Below are positions 17,664 to 25,686 of a DNA stretch of 53,655 bases, piece by piece. Position 1 is the first letter of the stretch. Each line of letters starts with the position of its first letter. Below the pieces are notes generated by a model. The model was not told the origin of the DNA, ran no database searches, and saw nothing but the letters and a program-made list of their open reading frames with translations. A program made the position numbers and the translations under genes. The stretch comes from Prevotella sp. 885 (GTDB taxonomy: Bacteria; Bacteroidota; Bacteroidia; Bacteroidales; Bacteroidaceae). The DNA lies in assembly GCF_002265625.1 (NCBI RefSeq), contig NZ_NOVE01000017.1, positions 1-53,655 of the forward strand, written 5' to 3'.

Positions 17664-19256
17664 ATGTCAAGGAATCAAGAATATGTAGAACAATATGCAG
17701 AGTATGCCATGGAGCAGATGCGACGATATGGCATACCTGCTTCTGTCACCCTTGCACAAGGCATCTGCGAGAGTGCAAGCGGACAGAGCGAGTTATCCCG
17801 AAAGGGAAACAATCATTTCGGCATCAAGGCTACTTCCGGTTGGGTTCAGAACGGTGGCAAGTACCTTGTATATACCGATGACCGTCCCAACGAGAAGTTC
17901 TGTCAATATGCTTCTGTTGGCGACTCATACGAACATCATTCTCAGTTTCTGAAAGGAAACAAGAGATACAGCTCGCTCTTCAAGCTATCCCCTGATGACT
18001 ACAAGGGATGGACAAACGGACTGCAGAACTCCGGCTATGCCTCCAACAAGAAGTACGCTTCAAGTCTTCAGAGCATCATCGAGAAGAACAACCTGCAGAA
18101 GTATGACCAGATGGTCATGAAGGAGATGAAAGCGCAAGGAAAATCATTCGGTACCGAAACCAATCCTCGTCAGCAAGGAGAACAAAGCAGCCAGAAAACG
18201 AGTGTTTCAAAGCCTGCGGAGAGTGAAAAGTATTCCTATCCCTTGAAGAGAAACGAGTTTATGCTCGTCACATCACCCTTCGGAATGAGGAAAGATCCGC
18301 TCAATCCGGCCAATACGCAAATGCACAAGGGCATCGACATTCAAGCCAGGCATGACAATGTACTGGCTACGGAAGATAAGGGTAAGGTCACTCGGGTCAA
18401 CAACAATCCGAATACTGCAGGTGGACTGTCTGTAACTGTAGAATACAACAGAAATGACGGCAGCAAGTATCAATGTACCTACATGCACCTGAGCAGCATT
18501 GCCGTCAAGGCTGGAGATAACGTCAATGCCGGTCAGCGATTGGGCGTGACTGGCAATACGGGAACCAGAACCACTGGTGAGCATCTGCATTTTGGAGTGA
18601 AAAGCATCTCTGCAGATGGCAAGGCACGGGATATAGACCCTGCTGCGTATCTTGCTGAAATCTCTCAAAAGGGAAATATCCAGCTGCAGACTCTCCACAA
18701 CGGCAAGGACATCACCGCTCAGTATAAGGTTAGCAATCCTGCCTCGCAAGGCGAAGTGCAAGATATGGCACAAAGTCCGGAAGCCTGGATGAGGAAACTT
18801 CTGTCATCTGAGGACAGCGGAGTAAAAATGCCAGGCGAAGACCCTGTCATTGAGATGGCTATGACCATGTTCACCTCTCTCATGGCACTTGCCCTGCAGA
18901 TAGACAACAAGAGCGAAGAAGAGAAAATGCAGACTGTGACCGACTCGGTTGTCAGCAAGAGCATCGACCTCTCCTCGCTCCTTCCCTCTTATAAAGCCTG
19001 TTCCGTGAACATTCAGGATGGTAAGCCTTATCTCCATGTAGATAACGGAACCGTCCAGTTTACAAGAGAAATGACCCAGGCTGAAATGACAAAGCTCCAG
19101 CAGACGCTCGGCAATGCCAATCTGAGCGATGATGACAAGCGAAGAGGTGTTGCCTCTATCATCCAGGCAGCGACGGTATCTCAGCAGATGTCACAGAATT
19201 ACCAGAAAGGCGTTGACAATCAGCAGGACAGACAGGAATCTGTTCAAATCAAATAA
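17664..19256 (+). CDS. Bifunctional wall hydrolase: GH73 glucosaminidase plus M23 peptidase
   Basis: Residues 8-150 form a GH73 N-acetylglucosaminidase domain: YGIPASVTLAQGICESASGQ carries the catalytic Glu, followed by GNNHFGIKA and YASVGDSYEHHSQFL. After a polar linker comes an M23 domain (about 195-330) with SPFGMRKDP, HKGIDIQ and HLHFGV, so all zinc ligands are present. The C-terminal 200 residues are helical and of unknown role. No classical signal peptide is seen, so export would go through the transfer apparatus. Such double hydrolases open the cell wall for conjugative channels, like VirB1 and TraH-type proteins. Confidence 0.85.
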   Translation: MSRNQEYVEQYAEYAMEQMRRYGIPASVTLAQGICESASGQSELSRKGNNHFGIKATSGWVQNGGKYLVYTDDRPNEKFCQYASVGDSYEHHSQFLKGNKRYSSLFKLSPDDYKGWTNGLQNSGYASNKKYASSLQSIIEKNNLQKYDQMVMKEMKAQGKSFGTETNPRQQGEQSSQKTSVSKPAESEKYSYPLKRNEFMLVTSPFGMRKDPLNPANTQMHKGIDIQARHDNVLATEDKGKVTRVNNNPNTAGGLSVTVEYNRNDGSKYQCTYMHLSSIAVKAGDNVNAGQRLGVTGNTGTRTTGEHLHFGVKSISADGKARDIDPAAYLAEISQKGNIQLQTLHNGKDITAQYKVSNPASQGEVQDMAQSPEAWMRKLLSSEDSGVKMPGEDPVIEMAMTMFTSLMALALQIDNKSEEEKMQTVTDSVVSKSIDLSSLLPSYKACSVNIQDGKPYLHVDNGTVQFTREMTQAEMTKLQQTLGNANLSDDDKRRGVASIIQAATVSQQMSQNYQKGVDNQQDRQESVQIK

Positions 19257-19286
19257 TGAAGTAAAACACAATAAGCCAAGTTTATT

Positions 19287-19901
19287 ATGATTAAATGTAA
19301 TGTAACCGTATGCGGCACGGTATGTCGCCAGGCACAGATGCGTGCCAACAAGGAAGGTAAGCAGTTTATCTCGTTTGGAATCAGCGTAGTGGTTCAAGCC
19401 AAGACCGGTATCAACAAGACTGTAGAAATCAGCGTAGCCAAGGATGGTGACAACCAGGCAGAACTGGTCAACTATCCAGTAGGTTCCCGTATCGAGGTGG
19501 CTGGAGTTCTCCAATTCCATAAGAAAGGCGATGCGCTTTACCTCAATCTCTCGGCTTCGGGAGTGAATACCTTCAATGCAGGAAGCCAGGACGCAATCAT
19601 CGGCACCATGGAGTTCCGAGGAACCATCGGCAAGCAGGTTGAGGTGAAGACCGACAAGAAAGGCAAGCCTTATACCCTATTCTCTGCCTACAGCAGCGAG
19701 AAGGATGGTGACAGCTATGCCTACACCTGGATTCGTTTCATGCAGTTTGACACTACAAAGGCCGACTGGGTACAGGCTAAGGCTGGCATCAATGCCAAGG
19801 GTGATCTGCAGGTGGGAGCCTACAACGACCGCCTCGACCTCACTTGCCGTGTCACAGAGCTTACTCCATGGGAAAAGAAAGCAGCATCCACCAACCAATA
19901 A
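19287..19901 (+). CDS. Double OB-fold SSB-like protein
   Basis: The 204 residues begin like a single-stranded DNA-binding protein (IKCNVTVCGTVCRQAQMRAN, KQFISFGISVVV). The first OB fold continues to GSRIEVAGVLQFHKKGDALYLNLSASG. A second, related repeat follows (IGTMEFRGTIGKQVEVKTDK, GKPYTLFSAYSS). Both halves thus look like OB folds, though the sequence differs from canonical SSB and lacks its acidic tail. It probably coats ssDNA during transfer. It is followed 9 nt later by the ArdC gene. Confidence 0.6.
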   Translation: MIKCNVTVCGTVCRQAQMRANKEGKQFISFGISVVVQAKTGINKTVEISVAKDGDNQAELVNYPVGSRIEVAGVLQFHKKGDALYLNLSASGVNTFNAGSQDAIIGTMEFRGTIGKQVEVKTDKKGKPYTLFSAYSSEKDGDSYAYTWIRFMQFDTTKADWVQAKAGINAKGDLQVGAYNDRLDLTCRVTELTPWEKKAASTNQ

Positions 19902-19910
19902 TGAATAAGT

Positions 19911-21419
19911 ATGGCTGATTACAAGAAATATAATACTGATGGCCGTAGCAGTGAAGACCGGGCTTTGGACAAGTTTGCCGAGATGATGATTGAGAAGATC
20001 AACACCTTGCAGAACGACTGGAAGAAGCCTTGGTTTACTGAAGGTTCCTTGACATGGCCGAAGAACCTGTCTGGGCGTGAGTATAACGGCATGAATGCCC
20101 TGATGCTCATCATGCACTGTGAGAAGCAGGGATATAAGTTGCCTGTGTTCTGCACCTTCGACAGAGTGGCCGGTCTGAACTTCAATAAGGACAAGCAAGG
20201 AAGAAGACAGCAGGTTAAGGACAACAACGGCGAAGCTTTGCCTCAGGTGACAATCCTCAAAGGCGAGAAGAGTTTCCCTGTTTTCATCACGACTTTCACC
20301 GTTGTGAACAAGGAGACAAGAGAGAAAATCAAATACGATGACTACCGCCTGATGTCCGAAGAGCGACGCAAGGAGTATAACGTATATCCTAAATTGCAGG
20401 TTTACAATGTATTTAATGTGGCGCAGACCAACTTGCAGGAAGCTCGTCCGGAACTCTACAAGAAGCTGGAGGCAGCTGCAGGAGTGAACAGACCTTTGAA
20501 TCAGGGTGATGACTTCTCCTTCCCTGCCATGGATAAGATGATTAAGGAAAACGGATGGATCTGTCCTATCAAGCCTGTCTATGGCGACAATGCCTACTAC
20601 AGCATTTCGAAGAATGAGATTGTCATTCCAGAGAAACGCCAGTTCAAGGATGGAGAGTCCTTCTACACCAATCTCGGACATGAGATGGCTCACTCTACGG
20701 GCTCAGAGAACCATTTGGGCAGATTGAAGCCTGCATCTTTCGGAAGCGCAGAATACGCCCGTGAGGAACTTGTTGCTGAACTAAGTGCCGCTCTGGTAGC
20801 ACAGCGTTTCGGTATGACCAAGCACTTGAAGGAAGACAGTGCCAGTTACCTCAAGAGTTGGTTGGACAGCTTGAAGGAGTCACCTGAGTTCATCAAGACT
20901 ACGCTTACCGATGTGAAGAAGGCTTCGCACATGATCAACCAGCATATTGATGCTATGCAGCTGAAAATAGACCAGGAGCAAAGTCAAAAGGCTGAGCAGA
21001 AGCAAGAGAAAGCTCCAACGATGTATTACGCTTCAGTGGCGTATCTCCAGACTACCGATGCTACAGACCGTCTCGACAAGTTCAAAAATGACGGCAACTA
21101 CGATGCACTCCTTACTGAGGCTAAGGAATACGACCAAGGTGATGCTCCTGAGCTCTCCAAAATCAATCTTTCACCAACTAAATACCGTGGCGATGACCTC
21201 CTTGTTGAGGATGAGCATTATGCTGTGGTATATAATCCGACTGTTGGAGGCACATACGATGTGATGCGCAAGGTAAGCGCAGAGGAAATCAAGGATAACA
21301 TCATCCGCTACGGTCTCCCAGAGGATGCAACAGACGACGTAAAGGAAGTTGCCAAGCAAATGGAAAAAGAAGAGGTTGTTGCTCAGGAAGAAGAGCAACA
21401 TTACCATCGAGGACGATAA
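19911..21419 (+). CDS. ArdC family anti-restriction metalloprotease-like protein
   Basis: Residues 10-165 are the ArdC N-terminal domain (DWKKPWFTE, LSGREYNGMNALMLIMHCEK, PVFCTFDRVAGLNF, KGEKSFPVFITTF). The zincin domain follows with HEMAHSTG at residues 257-264 and the downstream Glu in YAREELVAELSAALV, so the metal site looks intact. ArdC proteins bind ssDNA and protect incoming plasmid DNA from restriction. A C-terminal domain (about 365-500) ends in QEEEQHYHRGR. It is the last gene of the transfer operon, immediately upstream of a strong terminator. Confidence 0.8.
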   Translation: MADYKKYNTDGRSSEDRALDKFAEMMIEKINTLQNDWKKPWFTEGSLTWPKNLSGREYNGMNALMLIMHCEKQGYKLPVFCTFDRVAGLNFNKDKQGRRQQVKDNNGEALPQVTILKGEKSFPVFITTFTVVNKETREKIKYDDYRLMSEERRKEYNVYPKLQVYNVFNVAQTNLQEARPELYKKLEAAAGVNRPLNQGDDFSFPAMDKMIKENGWICPIKPVYGDNAYYSISKNEIVIPEKRQFKDGESFYTNLGHEMAHSTGSENHLGRLKPASFGSAEYAREELVAELSAALVAQRFGMTKHLKEDSASYLKSWLDSLKESPEFIKTTLTDVKKASHMINQHIDAMQLKIDQEQSQKAEQKQEKAPTMYYASVAYLQTTDATDRLDKFKNDGNYDALLTEAKEYDQGDAPELSKINLSPTKYRGDDLLVEDEHYAVVYNPTVGGTYDVMRKVSAEEIKDNIIRYGLPEDATDDVKEVAKQMEKEEVVAQEEEQHYHRGR

Positions 21420-21435
21420 TTCATCCGATTCAATT

Positions 21436-21466
21436 AAAGACAGTCACTATGTTGGCTGTCTTTTTT
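21436..21466 (+). terminator. Intrinsic terminator of the transfer-type operon
   Basis: AAAGACAG (21436-21443) pairs with CTGTCTTT (21456-21463) around a 12-nt loop and is followed by a T run, 17 nt after the ArdC stop. Confidence 0.85.
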
Positions 21467-21536
21467 ATGCAATAAATACTTTCATGGTCATTTTGAGTGC
21501 AAGCGTAAAGTTTCATAATGAAAATTAAATCGTCGG

Positions 21537-22319
21537 TCATGACCGACGATTTAAGTGATCAATACATTTCTTTGAATCAAAAGACTCAGATTCTCCATGA
21601 CTCACATACCCAAGCTGATTCGAAACACATTGAGTATTTCCTATTATCCTGTCTATGTTACGATGAGAATGACCATAAATCCAATAATCTATTCGGCTAT
21701 AAGCAATGAAGTTCCCCAGCTCTGCTGTGAAAGCACCGTTTATCGGACTTCCCTTGAAATCCGGAGACACCAGTTGAAATGATGGAACATGATGCGTTGC
21801 CACAACAATATGCTTTGCCTGGCTCTCACTAACAGCCTTTTCGATGAAAGCACGGCACTTAGCATGCTCTTGATTAAACCGTTCACTATTTATCACAACG
21901 CCACAATCCTTAATACGGTAGAAATCATTTACTCTGCGCTCGGTTGAAAAAGCATCCTGCGGCTCTATATATCCCCATAGTGTAGAAACGATGAGGTCTG
22001 TATCATCCGAAAGATGTATTACTGCATTATAATAGCATTTGATATTGTGCCGAATTTCCATGCACCATCCATCCTGGAGTTGCCCCAAGTCATAACCCAA
22101 ATAAAACTCATGATTACCTGGTATTACTATTACTTCCTTGAAATTCTCTGAAGCCCAATCCCAGAATGGATGCTTGACAAAGCCTTCATCATCTAAATAG
22201 CCAGTATCTCCAGCTAACACCAGGATGTCAGCAACTGGCTGAAGAGGATGAGTCTCCAAATACAGGGTATTCTCCATGAATTCCAAATGCAAATCTGAAG
22301 CATATTGTATCTTAACCAT
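21537..22319 (-). CDS. Calcineurin-like metallophosphoesterase
   Basis: All motifs of the metallophosphoesterase fold are visible: SDLHLEF near residue 8, LAGDTGY near 36, PGNHEFY near 67, VATHHVP in the middle and YGHSHRNID toward the C-terminus. The protein has no signal peptide and is cytoplasmic. Substrates cannot be predicted; family members act on nucleic acids, cyclic nucleotides or phosphoproteins. It starts 3 nt after the AbiEii-like gene on the minus strand, so it is co-transcribed with the AbiE-like pair and probably belongs to the same cargo system. Confidence 0.85.
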   Translation of the reverse strand: MVKIQYASDLHLEFMENTLYLETHPLQPVADILVLAGDTGYLDDEGFVKHPFWDWASENFKEVIVIPGNHEFYLGYDLGQLQDGWCMEIRHNIKCYYNAVIHLSDDTDLIVSTLWGYIEPQDAFSTERRVNDFYRIKDCGVVINSERFNQEHAKCRAFIEKAVSESQAKHIVVATHHVPSFQLVSPDFKGSPINGAFTAELGNFIAYSRIDYWIYGHSHRNIDRIIGNTQCVSNQLGYVSHGESESFDSKKCIDHLNRRS

Positions 22320-22321
22320 GA

Positions 22322-23098
22322 CTACAACATTGATTTCTTAAGTTGTTCTATAATCTGCAGGCTTGTCACATTGCCAAGACCTGCTGACTTGATGAAATCG
22401 GCATTAGGCAAATCCTGCATGATAGCATCACAAAAGTCACAAACATCAGTTTTTAATGTATTGGGCAGTTCATATCTACTTGCTGGAGTAAGCATTGCTG
22501 CAAGACGAAAAACATCTTTCTTATGCTTTGCAATATGCTTGCTATCAACACTTTCACCTTTAGCTTTTCTTTGACTCAAATCCAAGAAAGCCTTGCTTTT
22601 CAAACAGATAAGACTCTCGATGTTGGCGATATGCACGCCATCTTCCTGCAAGCTATGTTCTATCGTGAAACGATAATAGTCTTCATCCATGAGTATTGCC
22701 GATAAACTTGAAAGGTCTTCATCCACTGGAATCGGTGTAATACGAGCCTCCTCTGGGAAATTCATCAAGCCAAGACTTCGTGAAAAGAGTTCAACCTGAT
22801 ATGGGAAAGCAGAATTAGCAGGCTTCATGAAGCGGAAATATTCATGTTTGGGCTCAACATTCTCATTAACACCCTTGTTTCGCTGCTCATAATTGCCCTT
22901 CTTTACAAACTCCCAGAATTTGGCTACAAACTCAGCCGACAAAGCTTCAACCACTAAGATAATGTCAATATCCTTAGTAGCACGAGGTACCTGAGCATAC
23001 AAATCCTCATGGATTTCGCATGCCGTACCACCTATTATAACATAATTGTCCTCAAAACCTTTGAAGAACTCCTTGAATGTATCTATTCCTCTTACCAT
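22322..23098 (-). CDS. AbiEii-like nucleotidyltransferase (type IV toxin candidate)
   Basis: The N-terminus has the minimal nucleotidyltransferase signature: YVIIGGTACEIH (GG near 23-24) and RATKDIDIIL with the catalytic DxD at about 43 and 45. A helical C-terminal half with an LICLKSKAFLDL segment is typical of AbiEii toxins, including the Lys region that binds nucleotide. AbiEii toxins modify tRNA or other targets and are controlled by AbiEi. The gene overlaps the antitoxin-like gene by 7 nt. The third conserved acidic residue is probably in FPYQVELFS. Confidence 0.75.
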   Translation of the reverse strand: MVRGIDTFKEFFKGFEDNYVIIGGTACEIHEDLYAQVPRATKDIDIILVVEALSAEFVAKFWEFVKKGNYEQRNKGVNENVEPKHEYFRFMKPANSAFPYQVELFSRSLGLMNFPEEARITPIPVDEDLSSLSAILMDEDYYRFTIEHSLQEDGVHIANIESLICLKSKAFLDLSQRKAKGESVDSKHIAKHKKDVFRLAAMLTPASRYELPNTLKTDVCDFCDAIMQDLPNADFIKSAGLGNVTSLQIIEQLKKSML

Positions 23099-24063
23099 GA
23101 CATTTCATTTATCAATCGTTCTAACTCTATTTGTATTCGCTCATCTTCATTGTCTTTCAATGACAGATAAAGCGAGAGCTTATCAACTACTCCTTCTGTA
23201 CTTAACATTTTGGGATTATACTTCCAAACTTGGATTTCATTTTCTCCGAACTGCTTGTCGGTTGCGACGGCCAAAATTTTCAGTTCTTTCTTTGTAACAG
23301 CCCAACACTGCCTTGATTCTTCATTAAGCATCGTGTAGGAAGCCAGTGCATTCACCCCACTTATCTGTTGTCCTTCAAGTATAGCATCCGTATAGTAAAG
23401 CTGCTCTATCGGAGAGACTAACATTGGCAATGCTTTATTCCAAAGTTCCCTATTGCTTATATCAATTTGCACCGTCTTTGTCTTTACTCCTTCCAACTTA
23501 ATCAGATCTTTGGAGACAAGCCAGCGCAATGATTTGTTTGCTGTCGCATAAGAAACGCCAAACTTATCGCTCAGTCCATAACCAGTTGTCCCAACAATGG
23601 ATTCAATCTGCAAATGATAAAGCAACAAACATTGGGCAAAGGGAGGAATGGTTTCTTTCAAATCCAAGCCCACCTTTCTGTCTGGCTGGATGTCAAGCAA
23701 AAGAGATGGCAGGAACATTTGCCTGTTGGGGATAACAAAGTTAACTTTTTGTGCCACCAATCTTACCTTATTATAAGATGAAATGCATGGAGTGATTAAT
23801 ACGACGAAGAGCTGTGTCTGTCGATGTATAATATCCAATTGCTTCTTCAACTGGGCAGGTGGTACTGAGTCACCATCCTTTAGGTAAGCCATCAAAATGT
23901 GCTGCCCCAAAATACATCCTTTATAAAAAGAGAACCTGGAAGAAACATTCATAGGGATTCCTTCCAACAAATCTTTATCTGCTGGTTCCAAAGCTACTTT
24001 TTCGCCCAACATATTGCCGAAATATGCAGCTGTTTCATCTATATAATATTTAATATTGCACAT
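23092..24063 (-). CDS. AbiEi-like winged-helix antitoxin/transcriptional regulator
   Basis: ATG 24063 (MCNIKYYIDETAAYF) fits the promoter box just upstream, and the longer reading frame would start before the promoter. The N-terminal 150 residues contain no recognised motif. A winged HTH lies near residues 145-195 (GLSDKFGVSYATANKSLRWL, VSKDLIKLEGVKTKTVQI). The C-terminal domain (GQQISGVNALASYTMLNEES, then IQVWKYNPKML) follows the AbiEi arrangement. Gene order antitoxin-then-nucleotidyltransferase with overlap matches AbiE systems. The long N-terminal extension is unusual for this family. Confidence 0.65.
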   Translation of the reverse strand: MCNIKYYIDETAAYFGNMLGEKVALEPADKDLLEGIPMNVSSRFSFYKGCILGQHILMAYLKDGDSVPPAQLKKQLDIIHRQTQLFVVLITPCISSYNKVRLVAQKVNFVIPNRQMFLPSLLLDIQPDRKVGLDLKETIPPFAQCLLLYHLQIESIVGTTGYGLSDKFGVSYATANKSLRWLVSKDLIKLEGVKTKTVQIDISNRELWNKALPMLVSPIEQLYYTDAILEGQQISGVNALASYTMLNEESRQCWAVTKKELKILAVATDKQFGENEIQVWKYNPKMLSTEGVVDKLSLYLSLKDNEDERIQIELERLINEMSW

Positions 24064-24086
24064 AATATCGCCACTAATATTACGTG

Positions 24087-24094
24087 CAAATATA
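24087..24094 (-). promoter_or_regulatory. Promoter -7 box (TATATTTG) of the AbiE-like operon
   Basis: On the minus strand TATATTTG matches TAnnTTTG. It lies 23 nt upstream of the proposed ATG at 24063 and so supports that start. Confidence 0.6.
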
Positions 24095-24156
24095 ATGATT
24101 ATATTCTGAATATCAAAACATTCTATTGAATAAATAAGTTTTTTTAAGATAATTAT

Positions 24157-24187
24157 GGGGAGTTTACTCATCACGAGCAAACTCCCC
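24157..24187 (-). terminator. Hairpin between OmpA gene and AbiE-like operon
   Basis: GGGGAGTTT (24157-24165) and AAACTCCCC (24179-24187) form a perfect 9-bp stem around 13 nt. Transcription from the OmpA gene would meet it about 110 nt after its stop. No strong U tract follows on the minus strand, so terminator function is only likely. Confidence 0.5.
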
Positions 24188-24272
24188 TTGATGTATGAGA
24201 GAAGAATTTTAGTGCTTTTACTCAAAAGCTACATTCAGTATATATTATGTATATATGTGTACATGTATTCAC

Positions 24273-24286
24273 GTATTCATGAATAC
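24273..24286. repeat. Perfect 14-bp palindrome
   Basis: GTATTCATGAATAC is its own reverse complement and is embedded in alternating TA/TG sequence (24239-24290). It sits 11 nt beyond the OmpA stop. It could be a protein-binding dyad or part of a terminator structure; nothing further can be said. Confidence 0.4.
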
Positions 24287-24296
24287 ACGTTTCAGC

Positions 24297-25637
24297 CTAT
24301 TTCAGCAAGAGAACGGTTGTAAAGCGGTTTGCCTCATTCGCCGCATATTTGTCGATTCCGCCTAAGTTGTAGGCCTTGATCTGGCTCTTATCTACACCTC
24401 GCTTGATGAGTGCCTTGGCTATAAACTTGGCACGGCGCTTACCCAGATCCTGGTTGCCGGACTGAGTGCCAGTAGCACTATCAGCTGCACCGGATATTTT
24501 AATATTCAGATTCTCCTGCTTAGCCATCTTCGCAATATCGTCGAGGTTTACGAGCTGTGACTTGTCAACCAGTTTGTCGGAGTTGAGCTTGAAGAAGAAA
24601 TACACCGGAACACCAATGCTTACTTTCATGTGGTCAGAAGAGGAAAGGGAATCTGAGCGGTAACCCTCAGCATTACCTGCCATATTGCCATCACCGCTGC
24701 CCATTGCACCCTGATTACTGTTGCCATTCATCGAGAGTCGGGCACGGAGGGAGTTGAGACCGCTGTAGCTGTTTTTCGGATAGACGGTCTTGCCATCATC
24801 ATTTCCTGCAAGTCGCTTTTCCAGATGAGCATTCCTATCCCTCATGTAGGCTATGTAGTCCTGGAGGGCGAGATTCTGCTCGATGTAAGGAGTTGCATCC
24901 ACTACTCTCTTCCATCCCGTCTTGCCTATCGTGAAGGACAGACCGGCTGAAACGGAAAGCATGTTGTCACCGAACTTGGTAGAAGTTCCGATGCCGTCAA
25001 AGTTCCTGGCGGTCAGCATTCCTCTCACCTCTCCTACGAGATGAACACGGTCGCTGATGCGGTAACGGGCTTCCACGCCATAGGTGAAAGCAAACGGATG
25101 ACTGCCACTTGAACCGCCCTGGCAGGTACAGTTGTTGATCCAGTCGGAATTATGAATCATGCCGACACCTACGAAGGGAATCACATCCCAAAGAGGGATT
25201 CCGCTTTCGTTCTGACGGATGCCGGACGTGATGTTGTACAGAAAGTCTGCATGGACAAACTGATACTTCATCGTATGGAACTCTGCGTTCTTGAAGCTGA
25301 GTCCCTGAAATCCTATTCGTCCACCGATTGCGGGCGTGAACCATTTGCCGACTCCTATCTGCAAGAGAGGAGTGACACGGTCGAACACGTCACCGCAACC
25401 AATGGGCGTCCCAAGAAAAGCTGAAGCCCCGCCCTTTGCTTCTATAAACCAATTTCTACCCCAGTTGGCTGCTTCGCTTACATTCTTGAGATATGTAGGA
25501 TTCACAGGCATGAGCATCTGCTCCTGACTGTACGATTTCTGGATATAAAGACTGTCAGAACTCTGTCTGGCAGTTTGTGCCGAAGCTGTCATTGCAGCCA
25601 GACACATCATTGCTATTGATAATATTTTCTTTCTCAT
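24297..25637 (-). CDS. OmpA-family outer membrane protein
   Basis: A signal peptide (MRKKILSIAMMCLAAMTASA) leads to a beta-barrel-like region (residues about 45-215: WFIEAKGGASAFLG, GVEARYRISDRVHLVGEVRG, LSVSAGLSFTIGKT). A linker with Asn/Gly/Met repeats precedes an OmpA peptidoglycan-binding domain (about 335-446: KLNSDKLVDKSQLVNLDDIA, KISGAADSATGTQSGNQDLG, RRAKFIAKALIKRGV). Similar OmpA proteins occur in Bacteroidales conjugative elements next to mob genes. The protein should span the outer membrane and bind the cell wall. Confidence 0.8.
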   Translation of the reverse strand: MRKKILSIAMMCLAAMTASAQTARQSSDSLYIQKSYSQEQMLMPVNPTYLKNVSEAANWGRNWFIEAKGGASAFLGTPIGCGDVFDRVTPLLQIGVGKWFTPAIGGRIGFQGLSFKNAEFHTMKYQFVHADFLYNITSGIRQNESGIPLWDVIPFVGVGMIHNSDWINNCTCQGGSSGSHPFAFTYGVEARYRISDRVHLVGEVRGMLTARNFDGIGTSTKFGDNMLSVSAGLSFTIGKTGWKRVVDATPYIEQNLALQDYIAYMRDRNAHLEKRLAGNDDGKTVYPKNSYSGLNSLRARLSMNGNSNQGAMGSGDGNMAGNAEGYRSDSLSSSDHMKVSIGVPVYFFFKLNSDKLVDKSQLVNLDDIAKMAKQENLNIKISGAADSATGTQSGNQDLGKRRAKFIAKALIKRGVDKSQIKAYNLGGIDKYAANEANRFTTVLLLK

Positions 25638-25686
25638 GTTGTTGTCTTTGATGATTGATTACTTGCGTAAACAAATGAGCATGGTG

